DNA from: JBEEPE01 sp964489645
Lineage (GTDB): Bacteria; Verrucomicrobiota; Verrucomicrobiia; Chthoniobacterales; Chthoniobacteraceae
Direction: 5' to 3'
NCBI GenBank assembly: GCA_964489645.1
Contig: CAZAZT010000005.1
Span: 1 to 64,000, forward strand
DNA: 64,000 nt
Positions 18,006-28,013 of the stretch are shown piece by piece (positions within the stretch are counted from its first letter, which is position 1; each line of letters begins with the position of its first letter). The notes under the pieces were generated by a model, which worked only from the letters and a program-made list of their open reading frames with translations, did not search any database and was not told the origin of the DNA. Position numbers and translations under genes: made by a program.

Positions 18006-19343
18006 ATGCGCTTGCTCTTCCTCACCCCCGGAACCGGCAGCTACCACTGCGGAGTCTGCATGCGCGACAATGCGCTCGCCAAACATCTCATCGCCCAAGG
18101 ACACGACGCCATCCTCCTCCCGATGTACCTGCCGCTCACCCTCGACGAGAGCGCAGCAAATCCCTCAGCACCAGTGTTCTTCGGTGGTCTCAATGTCTAC
18201 CTGCAGCAACGCTTCTCATGGTTCAGGAACGCACCACGCTGGCTCGATGACACCTTGAACCACCCCTCCATCCTGAAACTGCTCGGCCAGTTCTCATCGA
18301 TGACCCGATCAGCAACCACCGGCGAACTCACACATTCCATGCTCCTCGGCGAGAACGGAAACCAACGTCGCGAAATCGATAAGCTCCTCGAATGGATCAG
18401 GTCCCTCCCAACTCCCCCCGATGCGATCTTCCTCTCCACCGGGCTCCTCGCCGGACTCGCAGCACCGCTGCGCCGCGCCACCGGCGCCCCCGTGATCACT
18501 TCGCTCCAAGGCGAAGACAGCTTCCTCGACGGCCTCCCCGGTCAGTGGAAAGACCGATGCTGGAATGCATTCCGCAATGCGCTGGACCATTGTGACCGCC
18601 TGCTCGCGCCAAGCACCTTCTTCGCTCGACTCATGGAAACGCGGATGTCCCTGCCCTCCGGAACGATCCACGGCATCCTCAATGGGATGGATTTCAAGGA
18701 CTTCCCAACCACCCCACCACGATTGAGCCCTTCCGATCCGCACAACATCCGTGTCGGTTTCTTCGCCCGGCTCAGTCACGGAAAAGGACTCGGACACCTC
18801 GTCGACGCCTTCATCGCCATGCAACCAGCCATCCGCCAGAACATCCGGCTCCTCTGCGGCGGTAGCATGACCGCCGATGACCGATCCTACGTCGATCACC
18901 TCAAACAACGGTTGGCTGCCGCCGACCTTTTGGATCAGGTCGAATTCCACCCGAACCTTGATCGAGAACAGAAGATCCAGTTCCTCTCAAAACTCGACGC
19001 GCTCTGCGTGCCCGCACACTACGGCGAAGCGTTTGGCCTGTATCTCATCGAAGCCATGGCCTGCGGTGTCCCCGTGATCCAACCCCAAACCGCCGCATTC
19101 CCTGAAGTGCTCGAGGCAATGGATGACGCCCCTTACCACGCCACACATTCCCATGGCTTCCTCTACCCAGATCCAAACCCGGAAAATCCCGCAGCGCTCG
19201 CGTCCGCGCTCGAATCCGCAGTGAACGATCTCCCCCTCCTCCACAAGAAGGGCCTCCGCAGCCAAACCCGCGTCCGAGAACGCTTCTCCCTCGAACGGAT
19301 GGCGAATGAGTTCATCTCGGTCGTACAAGCGCCGAAAAGCTGA
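18006..19343 (+). CDS. GT-B fold glycosyltransferase (GT4-like)
   Basis: The 445-residue protein begins with MRLLFLTPGTGSYHCGVCMRD, a typical GT-B N-terminal strand and Gly-rich loop, and has the C-terminal donor-site block GEAFGLYLIEAMACGVPVIQP with the E-x7-E pattern of retaining GT4 enzymes. VGFFARLSHGKGLGHLVDAF marks the start of the second Rossmann domain. It should transfer a sugar from a nucleotide donor to a glycan, lipid or small acceptor; the acceptor is unknown. No other polysaccharide genes surround it. It follows purL by 24 bases and converges with the ThuA/PVC haem gene, with only 12 bases between the stops. Confidence 0.88.
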   Translation: MRLLFLTPGTGSYHCGVCMRDNALAKHLIAQGHDAILLPMYLPLTLDESAANPSAPVFFGGLNVYLQQRFSWFRNAPRWLDDTLNHPSILKLLGQFSSMTRSATTGELTHSMLLGENGNQRREIDKLLEWIRSLPTPPDAIFLSTGLLAGLAAPLRRATGAPVITSLQGEDSFLDGLPGQWKDRCWNAFRNALDHCDRLLAPSTFFARLMETRMSLPSGTIHGILNGMDFKDFPTTPPRLSPSDPHNIRVGFFARLSHGKGLGHLVDAFIAMQPAIRQNIRLLCGGSMTADDRSYVDHLKQRLAAADLLDQVEFHPNLDREQKIQFLSKLDALCVPAHYGEAFGLYLIEAMACGVPVIQPQTAAFPEVLEAMDDAPYHATHSHGFLYPDPNPENPAALASALESAVNDLPLLHKKGLRSQTRVRERFSLERMANEFISVVQAPKS

Positions 19344-19355
19344 TCCGACCCAGGA

Positions 19356-22300
19356 TCACTTTCCCGAAGTCGCATTCAGGTCCTCCAAGTACGCGATCAA
19401 CGCAGCAAGATCCTCGATGCTCAATGCCGCCGCTAGACCACCTGGCATCATCGACACCCCCTCCCGCACCTCTCTCTCTCGGATCTCCGAACGATTTACC
19501 GTGATCTCCTGCGCAGACATCGTCCGGAACGTCACCAACTGCGCCGCCTCACGCACAACAAAACCCATGTGCTCTCTCCCGTCACGCATGCGGAACACAT
19601 TCGTCGCGAAGCCCTGAGCGATGCTCTTGCCCGGTTCAAGGATCGCCTCCGCCAACGCCGACCTCCCATAGGTGGCCGCAATGTTGCCCAAGTACGGCCC
19701 CTTCAGTGTCTGATCAGGCTTCACCGTATGGCACGCAATGCATCCCTGCTGCGTGAAAAGCATCTGCCCGCGGCGAATGTCCCCCTTCACCCGCCCAAGC
19801 CCCTCAACCACCTGTGACATCCCCATCACTCCCACAAACTGATCCGGAGAAGTCACTTGGGTCGCCTTCGTCGCATCCATCCCGACCGTCTTGAAATACT
19901 GGGATGCAGCCTCAGCCAGTTCCTTGTCCTCGGACTTCACCAACGGAGCGATCCGCGCTGCCCAAGATGTCAACCGCACATCTCTCGCAACCAACACCAC
20001 CATGCGCTGAACCTTGCCGCCCCGACCGAACAACTTGCTCAAAGCCTCCTCAGACGCTGCACGCGCCTCAGGTGCGCCAAACATCCTTCCGGCCAAAATC
20101 GCCAACCCCTCCATCGCCGAACGCGCATGCGGCACCTCACGCCCCGCCTCCGCAATCAACAGATCATAATGGTTCTCCAAATGCCTCGCCTCTTGGAACG
20201 CCTTTCGAGCCAGATGCGGTCCATCACCCTTCCCAGGAAGATGGAGCGACTTCAGGACCGCAGAAAATGCATCCGCCGAATCCGTCCGCGCCAACGCAAC
20301 CGCAGCAAGATGCCTCAGCTCAGCATCTACATCCTTGCCTGTCGCCGTCTCGATCAACAACGGGATCGCAGCACGCGGTACATCCTCCGCCAAAGCCAGT
20401 TGGCGCACCAATGGCGAAACCAACGCCGCCTCGCGCGTCGCCATCTCCAAAAGCGTCCGCGTCACCTCCGCAACATCCACCCGCTCACGCGCAACTTCTG
20501 ATCCGATCCACGACAACTCCGAGGCATCCCTTCCCTGCAGGGCCTTCGTCAACGCCTTCGCAATCCGCGTCGAGCCCTCCCACGGCTCCGGTTGATAGTA
20601 CGGTCCACGATGATCCGGCCGCGTCCCCCAGCTATCTCCCTCCCATTTCCCCTCCACATGATAAAGCCGGCAAAGCGCCGACAAGATCCCGCGCCGCCGC
20701 ATCACGTCCTTCTCCCCGTCCAATCGAGTGATCAAACCCTCCACAACATCCATCCGATGCATGGACCGAAGAACACGGAGCGCCCCGACACGGCACGCTT
20801 CCGACTCCGACAAAGAATCCACCACACGAAAACACTCCAGATGTGCCCCGAGAACCGTCATCGCTCGGACCGCCGTATGCGCCACCACCGGATCGGGATC
20901 AGCAAAAAGAGGAGCCATCTTCGGAGCCAAAGCGACATCCCCAACGCGCGCCGCAGCGAACAGCCCTTCGCGACGCAAACGCGCATCCCCACTTCCTAAC
21001 GCACGCTCAATCACGCTCCGAGACACTTTTGAGGCCGTGCGAACATCATCCGCCATCGCGCGCAACGCCCACGGCGCAAGAACGCCCTCCCCAGCAAACC
21101 TCTCAAGAAATCCAAACGAACGATCTCCCTGCATCAACGACAAAGTGAACACCGCAGCAACCCGTGACTCCAACCGCGCCAACCCGTCCTCGATCAACTT
21201 ACCCAATGCAGAAACCACCTCGGCAGACTCTCCGCGCCTCAGCAACTCTCGCTGTGCCGCAAGCCTCGCCCGATGACTCGGTGACCGCAGCACCTCAACC
21301 AAGGTGAGCACGGACACTTTCTCGAACGCCGGAACGGCTGACCCTTGATGCCCTCGCGGTCTGATCCGGAAAATCAGGCCGCAACTCGGGCTCGCCCCGA
21401 AACCTCCATCCCGCCAACTCGCCAGGAACATGTGTCCCTTAGCATCCATGTCCGCATCCGTAGGCCGGAACGCGTTCACCCGCTTCACATCCGGCTTCAA
21501 CGCAACCAGATCCTTCGGCGAATCCAACTCCACGAATGTGGCCCCCTTCGCCTCAACTCGATGCGCGGACATCATCTGCCGCCCCCAATCAATCGTGTAC
21601 GGCCGCTGATTCCACTCCGCAGGCCAGCCCGGCTCATCCACCCAAACAGCTCCGCATCCCGAACCACCACCATAATCAGCGAGAGGTGCAACCACCTCGT
21701 CGGCAAAGTTTTTGTACAATCGCGGATACCCGTGGTCCTCTAACCCACTGAAGTGATGGAACCGCGTGTTCCAGCCGCCCCCATCATTGGTGTTGTCTCT
21801 CGCAAAACCATCCAACAAGGGGCTGATCGCCGCTTCCAAGATGTTACGCGTACCCCCGCTGTAAAGCTCGAGTCCTGTTCCATCGGGACGGATCCGAACC
21901 ACACCCCCGCCGCGCAGTTGCAAAGTCCGCCCATCCACCCCCTTCGCCTGCATGAAACCGAAGTCGCCAATAGCCGCATAGAGCCACCCATCAATCCCTA
22001 GCTCCAACCCGTTCGATGCATGATCCGCCCGACGCCCGCTCAGCGGCCATCCAATGTCCCGAACCACCACTCGCTCCTCTTCCGCAACCCCATCCCCATC
22101 TCGATCGATGTACGCAGTGATGTCTGGCGGATGCAACACGTACACCGCCTGCCCGTCCACCACCAAGCCCCGAGGCGCATCCACCTTCGCATATTCCGTC
22201 GACTCATCCGCACGCCCATCACCATCCGTATCCCGCAACCGATAGATCCGTCCCACACCCTTTGTCGTGCTCACCGCGCCATTCGCATCACTCGAAACGA

Positions 22301-23510
22301 AAACATCACCGCTCGGAGTCGCCGCGATAAATACCGGTGAATTCATCTGCGGAGGCGTGGCGAAAGTCTGCACCTCAAACGCAGGATCGAAGGTCACCTC
22401 CTCGTACAACGCGTGCCGCTGTCCCGCAGGCTTCTCAGAATCCGGTTCCGTCTCACCAACCGTCCGAGGCCCCACCCCACCCTTCGTCGTCCCCACCGTC
22501 CGTGCAACAGGTCCATCAGGCGCAACCACATCACCCAGCGCATAACGGATCCCCTCAAGATAGAACCGCACCATCGCAGGATCGAATGTCACCTCCGCTC
22601 GGTGTCCCAACGCACAATAAAAAACCCGACCAGCCCCCCACGGGCGAACCCATGCCAACGGGTAATCATGATCCCCCCGGATCGATTCCACCGCTCGTAC
22701 ATCAAACGGGCGTGCCTCCGACGATGACGCCTTCTCCTTCATCCGTGCCTCAGCCTTCGCCACATCCGGTGAACCCGCGTAATCAATGCTCAGAAGCACG
22801 CGCAACTTCTCGCGACTGTACGGCGCCCGAAACGTGTAGATCTCATCGCTGAATGGAAAACTGCTCTCCGAGAACATCTTGGTCAGTGGATGCCCCGGCT
22901 CATCCACCTTGATCCGGATACTGCCGAAGGGGTGATTGATGAACTCCGCACCCAACATCTGCGTGCCCTCCTCCCAATCGTGCCAGTTATCTCCCGCCCC
23001 ATGGTTTCCAGCAAACCCCTTCCCCTCCCGGACAAATCCCTGCAATGCCGCACGGACCTCCGGCGGGGTTTTCATCCGACAGGTGTTGTTGAAGAACACC
23101 GCATCAAATCCGCGAAGATTCTCCGGATTCAGGTCCTCGGTGCGTTGCGAAAAAACCGTCTCAAACGCCCCCGTTCGCTCCCCAAGCATCTGGATCAGCT
23201 TGTTCCAGTGCGGAATGGACAGATGCGGGTAATCATCCGTCCGAAAGAAAACCAAAAGCCGACGCTTGCTCTTCCCCGTCGGAATGTCGCCCCTCTCCGG
23301 TAAGGCCGCTGAGATTTTCTCGATCTCCAACGGATCCAACTCTGGCCAAGCACGCTCCCCATTCGACGAACGATCCGGTGCCCGTTTTAACATCACCGCC
23401 GACGGAAGCTTGCGCGCCTCGTCCGCACCCCTCACTTCGGGCATCAGCCCCAGACAACTCACGATGAGCAGGGCAACCATGCTCCATCTTTTTTTCGATG
23501 CGTTAGTCAT
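19356..23510 (-). CDS. Secreted ThuA-like / PVC-type dehydrogenase / HEAT / cytochrome c multidomain protein
   Basis: The 1384-residue product has a signal peptide (MVALLIVSCLGLMPEVRGAD), a ThuA-like domain at about 64-330, a six-bladed propeller of the PVC membrane-bound dehydrogenase type at about 375-720 with DxDxDG calcium-like loops (DTDGDGRAD, DRDGDGVAE), HEAT-like helical repeats at about 740-1230, and a C-terminal haem domain with CIACH at 1257-1261 and a likely Met ligand in SMMPGG. Such fusions are typical of Verrucomicrobiota and Planctomycetota and are thought to oxidise sugars or related compounds in the periplasm, passing electrons through the haem; the substrate is unproven. 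Its ATG overlaps the stop of the upstream glycosidase-like gene by four bases (ATGA), so the two are translated together. Confidence 0.9.
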   Translation of the reverse strand: MTNASKKRWSMVALLIVSCLGLMPEVRGADEARKLPSAVMLKRAPDRSSNGERAWPELDPLEIEKISAALPERGDIPTGKSKRRLLVFFRTDDYPHLSIPHWNKLIQMLGERTGAFETVFSQRTEDLNPENLRGFDAVFFNNTCRMKTPPEVRAALQGFVREGKGFAGNHGAGDNWHDWEEGTQMLGAEFINHPFGSIRIKVDEPGHPLTKMFSESSFPFSDEIYTFRAPYSREKLRVLLSIDYAGSPDVAKAEARMKEKASSSEARPFDVRAVESIRGDHDYPLAWVRPWGAGRVFYCALGHRAEVTFDPAMVRFYLEGIRYALGDVVAPDGPVARTVGTTKGGVGPRTVGETEPDSEKPAGQRHALYEEVTFDPAFEVQTFATPPQMNSPVFIAATPSGDVFVSSDANGAVSTTKGVGRIYRLRDTDGDGRADESTEYAKVDAPRGLVVDGQAVYVLHPPDITAYIDRDGDGVAEEERVVVRDIGWPLSGRRADHASNGLELGIDGWLYAAIGDFGFMQAKGVDGRTLQLRGGGVVRIRPDGTGLELYSGGTRNILEAAISPLLDGFARDNTNDGGGWNTRFHHFSGLEDHGYPRLYKNFADEVVAPLADYGGGSGCGAVWVDEPGWPAEWNQRPYTIDWGRQMMSAHRVEAKGATFVELDSPKDLVALKPDVKRVNAFRPTDADMDAKGHMFLASWRDGGFGASPSCGLIFRIRPRGHQGSAVPAFEKVSVLTLVEVLRSPSHRARLAAQRELLRRGESAEVVSALGKLIEDGLARLESRVAAVFTLSLMQGDRSFGFLERFAGEGVLAPWALRAMADDVRTASKVSRSVIERALGSGDARLRREGLFAAARVGDVALAPKMAPLFADPDPVVAHTAVRAMTVLGAHLECFRVVDSLSESEACRVGALRVLRSMHRMDVVEGLITRLDGEKDVMRRRGILSALCRLYHVEGKWEGDSWGTRPDHRGPYYQPEPWEGSTRIAKALTKALQGRDASELSWIGSEVARERVDVAEVTRTLLEMATREAALVSPLVRQLALAEDVPRAAIPLLIETATGKDVDAELRHLAAVALARTDSADAFSAVLKSLHLPGKGDGPHLARKAFQEARHLENHYDLLIAEAGREVPHARSAMEGLAILAGRMFGAPEARAASEEALSKLFGRGGKVQRMVVLVARDVRLTSWAARIAPLVKSEDKELAEAASQYFKTVGMDATKATQVTSPDQFVGVMGMSQVVEGLGRVKGDIRRGQMLFTQQGCIACHTVKPDQTLKGPYLGNIAATYGRSALAEAILEPGKSIAQGFATNVFRMRDGREHMGFVVREAAQLVTFRTMSAQEITVNRSEIREREVREGVSMMPGGLAAALSIEDLAALIAYLEDLNATSGK

Positions 23511-25474
23511 TTTGGAATCTCCGGTTTTTTAGGACATGTCTGCAAAAGATGGAGAAGCCCGATCTGCACGAACGCCGTGGACTCAGGGTACGCATCCCAG
23601 TGCAAGGCGTCCTCCACCCCATCTCCATCCGTGTCGGTCACACGGTTGTTCACCGCACCCAGCTCATTCAAAAGTCTCACGCGGATCGGATTGTCCCCAA
23701 GGTAATAGCACACGATCCGATGCGCCCGCTCCGCGTACCGGGCATCACCCGTCACATCGTGCAACAAGGCTAACGCGTGAATCCAATGCCCCCCCATGTA
23801 CAGCGAAACATGCGCGCGTTCCTCTTTGCCAAGATGGAACGTCACCTGCCCCTCGGTCCCCTCCGCCACCATGTGCGCGAACATCGGGCTACCCCACGTG
23901 GGCTCACCATCCTGGATCGGCATCGCCATCCATCGATCAGCCGCTCGCCTCGCCGCATCGCGCCACCGACCCGCACCCTGCGCATCCGGAAAAATCTTTG
24001 CTCCCAATGCTAAGGCCGCAATGTCCATCGCCGCACCGTTCCCGTACCGACTCCACAGCCCAGTTGGTCCTGCCGTTGAAGCCAGCCCATCCAACCCGTC
24101 CATCACCACCCTTCGGAGCGTCGAGACCTCCCCATCACCGATTCCCTCACACGACATGTCCGGATCCACCGAGCACGCAGCAAGGGCCCCCAACAATAAG
24201 TACGCATGCTCGCCGTCCGACCGGTTCCACACCACCTTCCCCCCTTCCACTCGCCGCGCGTATCCCAACGCAACCGCATCCCGCAAACAGAACCGCAATC
24301 CGAGACGCAGCGCATCCGAAAGAGCAGGAGCCATCGCCCCCTTGGAATCCGCTTTCAATGCCTCGCCGATCGCCCACAAACACCGACCATTGAAAACCCC
24401 ACCCCCAGCAAAATCCCGGTGCCGCGGATGCACAAACCATCCCGTCCCCTCAGTCAGCCATTCCCCTGACTCAAACATCCCATAACGGAACGCTCCACGC
24501 GTGTAACGCTCCTGCCGCCCGTCCGACTCCACCAAAGCGAAATTACCCTCCTCCGTGTGCTGCATCGCCAAAAGGTTCGCAAGGACCTCATCTCCCAGCT
24601 TTTTCCGCCGATCCTTCACTCGCGCGTCGGCAGTCAAAAGCATGCGGTTCAACACCAGAAGATCCGCGAGGTCGTTCGCGAAGGTGTACGGGCGATAGTT
24701 CGATGCAGCGCGGTTGGTTGGATCTCCATCCCATGGATGGTCATTACTGGGATTGAACCACTTGTCCCACACCGCCTGCCAAAATCCTCTCGCTACACGA
24801 TGCCCCAACGGAGACCCCCAATCCCGATCCCGTTGGTCAAAATCGAACACCGATGCCGAACGCTTGAACCACTCGAAGTGCGCCGACTCCGCGAGGTCGA
24901 ACCCCGCTCGACGTAGGCCCATCCGCCGCGCTGCCTCGCTTTGCATGAAGTGATTCACCAAAGCACGCGCCCGACCCCATTGATCCGCGTCGCCGTCAAT
25001 CCGCCCTCGATCGTCAACGAAGTCATCCGTGAAGATCTGAGGGAGATCAGGACACGCCCTCCCCTCCTCGAAAAGGACCAACGCAATCTCACACCTCGTC
25101 CCGTTCGCCCCGCGCGCCGCGCCACCCCCGTTTACGCCCTGTGCTTCACCCTCCGCATCTTCCTCAGCAGCATCGAGGTAAAGCATGCCACTACGTAACG
25201 CCGGAGCCGCTTCAAACCCCTGAGGATAGCGTGCAATGAACTCGCCATCCGAAACACCCACACTCACGGAGGAAATTCTGCCGTCCGAGTTGCAAACACC
25301 AATCCGTACCCGCTTCGCCCGAGGATTGTCCACCCGTCCTCGGATCTCGATGGATCCGTCTCGGACGTCTCGAACCCCTCCCCCTGCCAACATCCCCCGA
25401 AGGTCAGCCCCTCTCGCCGTGAAACAAACCATCGCCAAAACCACGACGACCACTGCTCTGAACCGGTGAACCAT
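23507..25474 (-). CDS. Secreted six-hairpin glycosidase-like protein
   Basis: Starting at ATG 25474 gives 655 residues with a clear signal peptide (MVHRFRAVVVVVLAMVCFTARGAD). After a beta-rich N-terminal region of about 180 residues the protein is alpha-helical, with repeated aromatic and Gly-rich loops such as GEWLTEGTGWFVHP and GLWSRYGNGAAMD. Near the C terminus CYYLGDNPI recalls the LG-NP loop of GH9 enzymes, and a DTDGDGVED calcium-like loop follows. An (alpha/alpha)6 glycoside hydrolase or lyase is a fair guess, but catalytic residues cannot be assigned. The frame stays open to 25597, which would add 41 residues before the signal peptide. The gene ends in an ATGA overlap with the ThuA/PVC haem gene and is divergent from a histidine kinase. 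Confidence 0.65.
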   Translation of the reverse strand: MVHRFRAVVVVVLAMVCFTARGADLRGMLAGGGVRDVRDGSIEIRGRVDNPRAKRVRIGVCNSDGRISSVSVGVSDGEFIARYPQGFEAAPALRSGMLYLDAAEEDAEGEAQGVNGGGAARGANGTRCEIALVLFEEGRACPDLPQIFTDDFVDDRGRIDGDADQWGRARALVNHFMQSEAARRMGLRRAGFDLAESAHFEWFKRSASVFDFDQRDRDWGSPLGHRVARGFWQAVWDKWFNPSNDHPWDGDPTNRAASNYRPYTFANDLADLLVLNRMLLTADARVKDRRKKLGDEVLANLLAMQHTEEGNFALVESDGRQERYTRGAFRYGMFESGEWLTEGTGWFVHPRHRDFAGGGVFNGRCLWAIGEALKADSKGAMAPALSDALRLGLRFCLRDAVALGYARRVEGGKVVWNRSDGEHAYLLLGALAACSVDPDMSCEGIGDGEVSTLRRVVMDGLDGLASTAGPTGLWSRYGNGAAMDIAALALGAKIFPDAQGAGRWRDAARRAADRWMAMPIQDGEPTWGSPMFAHMVAEGTEGQVTFHLGKEERAHVSLYMGGHWIHALALLHDVTGDARYAERAHRIVCYYLGDNPIRVRLLNELGAVNNRVTDTDGDGVEDALHWDAYPESTAFVQIGLLHLLQTCPKKPEIPK

Positions 25475-25510
25475 TCTCGGGACATTAAACACGAGCCTGA
25501 CGAAATGGGG

Positions 25511-25530
25511 GGTCGGTAAAAATACCGACC
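25511..25530. promoter_or_regulatory. Perfect inverted repeat in a divergent promoter, candidate response-regulator site
   Basis: GGTCGGTA (25511-25518) and TACCGACC (25523-25530) form a perfect eight-base inverted repeat around AAAA. It lies 36 bases before the glycosidase-like start at 25474 and 53 bases before the kinase start at 25584. The site would suit a dimeric LuxR/NarL-type regulator such as the one encoded at 27316-27987. Binding is inferred from position and symmetry only. Confidence 0.5.
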
Positions 25531-25583
25531 GCGCAACCCCGGATTCCATCTCATCAATCTGGCGGTTCGGACATAGCTTCGAG

Positions 25584-27329
25584 ATGTGTCCACCCATCCC
25601 GATGCCGTGCCAGAGAGCCCATAGACCGCTGCCCGCTCATCATATCCACCCCCGCAATCGTCTCACCTTGAGTTGGATGATCGGGTTCGGGCTACTCGCG
25701 TTTCTTGCACCGTGCCTCTCACAAGCCAGCCCAAGCCGCACCGCATACCGCGTCGCCAACCTCCATGCGGAAGGTCGCGCCATCCCGATCGATCGGGACC
25801 TTCCTGAAGTCCGACTGACCCACGGTATCAGGGACATCACCTTCGGCATCGAGCCCACCGACCTGTCGGGCCCGCCCATCCGCTTCCGCTTCCAACTGCT
25901 TGGACATGACGCCGATTGGCGCGATCCAGGCGGATCCATGCGGTTCACCGTGCGATTCGATGAACAGGAGGGCAACACCATCTTCGGCGAAGAGTTCCAA
26001 CTCTCGCACCAATCACCCGGCTGGACAGGTGACCCTCGTTCGTCCGCCCCAGTGTCGCGAAGTGAAAACATCCCGATCCCGAAGGGAGCATCCAAAATGC
26101 AGTTCTGGATGGGCAGCGCCGGTCCGCAGGCAACCCTCGGTGTGTATGCCGTGTCCGACCTCCGCGTTCAGTTGTTCGGGGATTCCGAACATGCCGCACA
26201 AAGCGCACTGGTCATGATCCGAGAGGAAGGTGCGCTCATGGATTCGCCATCAGGCACCCCAAAAGGATGGGCTCGGCATGGCTCCAGGTTAGGGGTGGCC
26301 CAGATCGCTCCCCGCAGCGACGCCGCCCCGTTCATCGTGATGCGCGATGATCAGACCGATTCCTTCGGAGGCTGGCTCACAACCGCCGCATCCCTCGACG
26401 TTTCACATGCGAAAACGGCAACCATCACATGGAACGAGTGCTACTCCATCGGCTGGGGCGGCCCCGCGCGCGCCATCTACAACTACCTGCCCCCCGGACA
26501 CTACACGCTCCGGATCCAGACCGCTTCGATCGAAGGGACAATCATCGAAGAATCCGATATCGCTCAGCTGCACATCATCCCTCCATTCCATCGCTCCTCC
26601 ACTTTTCGGGTCACACTCGCGCTGATCATCGTCAGCGCAGGTGCATGGACCGTGCGATCCGTCACACGCGCCCGCATGCAGCAGGAGTTGGATCGCCTCG
26701 CGAAGGAGCACACCATCGATGTCGAAAGAAGCCGGATTGCGCGCGATCTGCATGACAGCCTCGGAGCGGATCTCACCCATCTAGGCCTCCTCTGCGACCT
26801 CGCTGCCTCACAAGTCCATGAACCCGCGCGTGTTCGCCCCCATCTCAATGAGCTCTTCGATCTCGCCAAACAGCTCACGCGGCGAGTTGACGAAATGGTG
26901 TGGACCGTCAATCCCGCCCACGACACCCTGCGCGGACTCATCTCCTTCGTGACGCACCACGCACAATCCTACCTCCGAGCAGCTGGCATCGCGTGCCGAC
27001 TCGATGTGCCGGATCCCATCCCAAATACGCCACTTTCCTCCTCCAGACGTCACCACCTCTTCCTCACCGTGAAAGAAGCGCTCCATAACGTGGTGAAACA
27101 CTCAGAGGCCTCAGAGGTCCGCATCCGCCTCCGACACAGCACCGAACGATTGGAAGTTGAGATCGAGGACAACGGAAAGGGCATCGCGAATGCCGCTGAG
27201 GGCGATGGTTCGGAGAACATGCGAAACCGCATCAACTCCATCAATGGCACCCTCCAGCGGATCAGCGAACCCGGACGCGGCACGCTCGTCACCATTCTCC
27301 TGCCCATTCCCCCGAATGAACGCGCCTGA
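25584..27329 (+). CDS. Sensor histidine kinase, NarL/DesK-type (HisKA_3)
   Basis: The product is up to 581 residues. A hydrophobic segment near residues 29-45 ending LSQASP suggests export of the N-terminal region. An extracytoplasmic beta-rich domain with YxLxGxD-like FQLLGHDADW and a C-terminal HYTLRIQTAS strand (Y_Y_Y type) follows, then one membrane helix at about 342-359. The kinase core has the phospho-acceptor His390 in ARDLHDSLGADL and an ATPase domain with NVVKHSEAS, DNGKGI and GRGTLVTILLP. It probably senses an extracellular or periplasmic compound and phosphorylates the overlapping regulator. The start is uncertain: ATG 25584, 25602 and 25677 are in frame, but the last would leave the export signal without positive charge. 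Confidence 0.88.
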   Translation: MCPPIPMPCQRAHRPLPAHHIHPRNRLTLSWMIGFGLLAFLAPCLSQASPSRTAYRVANLHAEGRAIPIDRDLPEVRLTHGIRDITFGIEPTDLSGPPIRFRFQLLGHDADWRDPGGSMRFTVRFDEQEGNTIFGEEFQLSHQSPGWTGDPRSSAPVSRSENIPIPKGASKMQFWMGSAGPQATLGVYAVSDLRVQLFGDSEHAAQSALVMIREEGALMDSPSGTPKGWARHGSRLGVAQIAPRSDAAPFIVMRDDQTDSFGGWLTTAASLDVSHAKTATITWNECYSIGWGGPARAIYNYLPPGHYTLRIQTASIEGTIIEESDIAQLHIIPPFHRSSTFRVTLALIIVSAGAWTVRSVTRARMQQELDRLAKEHTIDVERSRIARDLHDSLGADLTHLGLLCDLAASQVHEPARVRPHLNELFDLAKQLTRRVDEMVWTVNPAHDTLRGLISFVTHHAQSYLRAAGIACRLDVPDPIPNTPLSSSRRHHLFLTVKEALHNVVKHSEASEVRIRLRHSTERLEVEIEDNGKGIANAAEGDGSENMRNRINSINGTLQRISEPGRGTLVTILLPIPPNERA

Positions 27330-27987
27330 AAGCCAGCGTAGATCAGCTCCCGTTACCGTCGCGCTTGTCGAAGACGATCCGCGCATCCGCAGAAGCCTCC
27401 GACTCATGCTCGCTTCCGATGCGTCAGTATCCTGCGTCGGCGCCTTCGGCGACGGACACTCCGCCATCCAGAACATACCCGCCCTGCGCCCCGACGTGGT
27501 CTTGATGGACGTGAACCTCCCCGACACCAGCGGGATTGAAGTCGTCAAATCGCTCGCAGCCATGCCAGCTCCACCGCATGTGGTCATGCTGACCAGCTAC
27601 GACGACAGCGACGCCATCTTTAACAGCTTGAGCGCAGGCGCATGCGGATATCTTCTCAAACCGATCCGCACATCGGAACTGCTCGAGGCGGTCCGAGATG
27701 TCCACTCAGGCGGCGCACCAATGACCGGCGCCATCGCAAGGAAGGTCGTGCAAGCCTTCGCGCGCCCCACGTCGCCAGCGCCCCCATCCAACGAGGACCT
27801 TTCGCCGCGTGAACGCGAGATCCTGGCATTCCTGTCCGATGGCTTCCTATACAAGGAGATCGCGGATCGACTCCACGTGTCCTACGCAACCGTGCGAACG
27901 CACATCGAACGCATCTACCAGAAGCTTCACGTCCGATCCCGTGCACAAGCCGTCGCAAGCCTGAGTCGCACGCACCGGCCCTCGTGA
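27316..27987 (+). CDS. LuxR/NarL-family response regulator
   Basis: The 223-residue protein has a receiver domain with acidic residues EDD at 19-21, the phospho-acceptor Asp65 in LMDVNLPD, Thr93 and Lys115 in GYLLKPI, and a C-terminal LuxR-type helix-turn-helix: LSPREREILAFLSDGFLYKEIADRLHVSYATVRTH. It should be phosphorylated by the kinase encoded just upstream, whose end it overlaps by 14 bases, and then bind DNA as a dimer. The inverted repeat at 25511-25530 in the divergent promoter is the obvious candidate site, which would place the glycosidase-like and ThuA/PVC genes under its control. The start ATG 27316 gives a normal receiver N terminus. Confidence 0.93.
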   Translation: MNAPESQRRSAPVTVALVEDDPRIRRSLRLMLASDASVSCVGAFGDGHSAIQNIPALRPDVVLMDVNLPDTSGIEVVKSLAAMPAPPHVVMLTSYDDSDAIFNSLSAGACGYLLKPIRTSELLEAVRDVHSGGAPMTGAIARKVVQAFARPTSPAPPSNEDLSPREREILAFLSDGFLYKEIADRLHVSYATVRTHIERIYQKLHVRSRAQAVASLSRTHRPS

Positions 27988-28013
27988 GATCCAACAGCTG
28001 CGACGAAAGTCGC

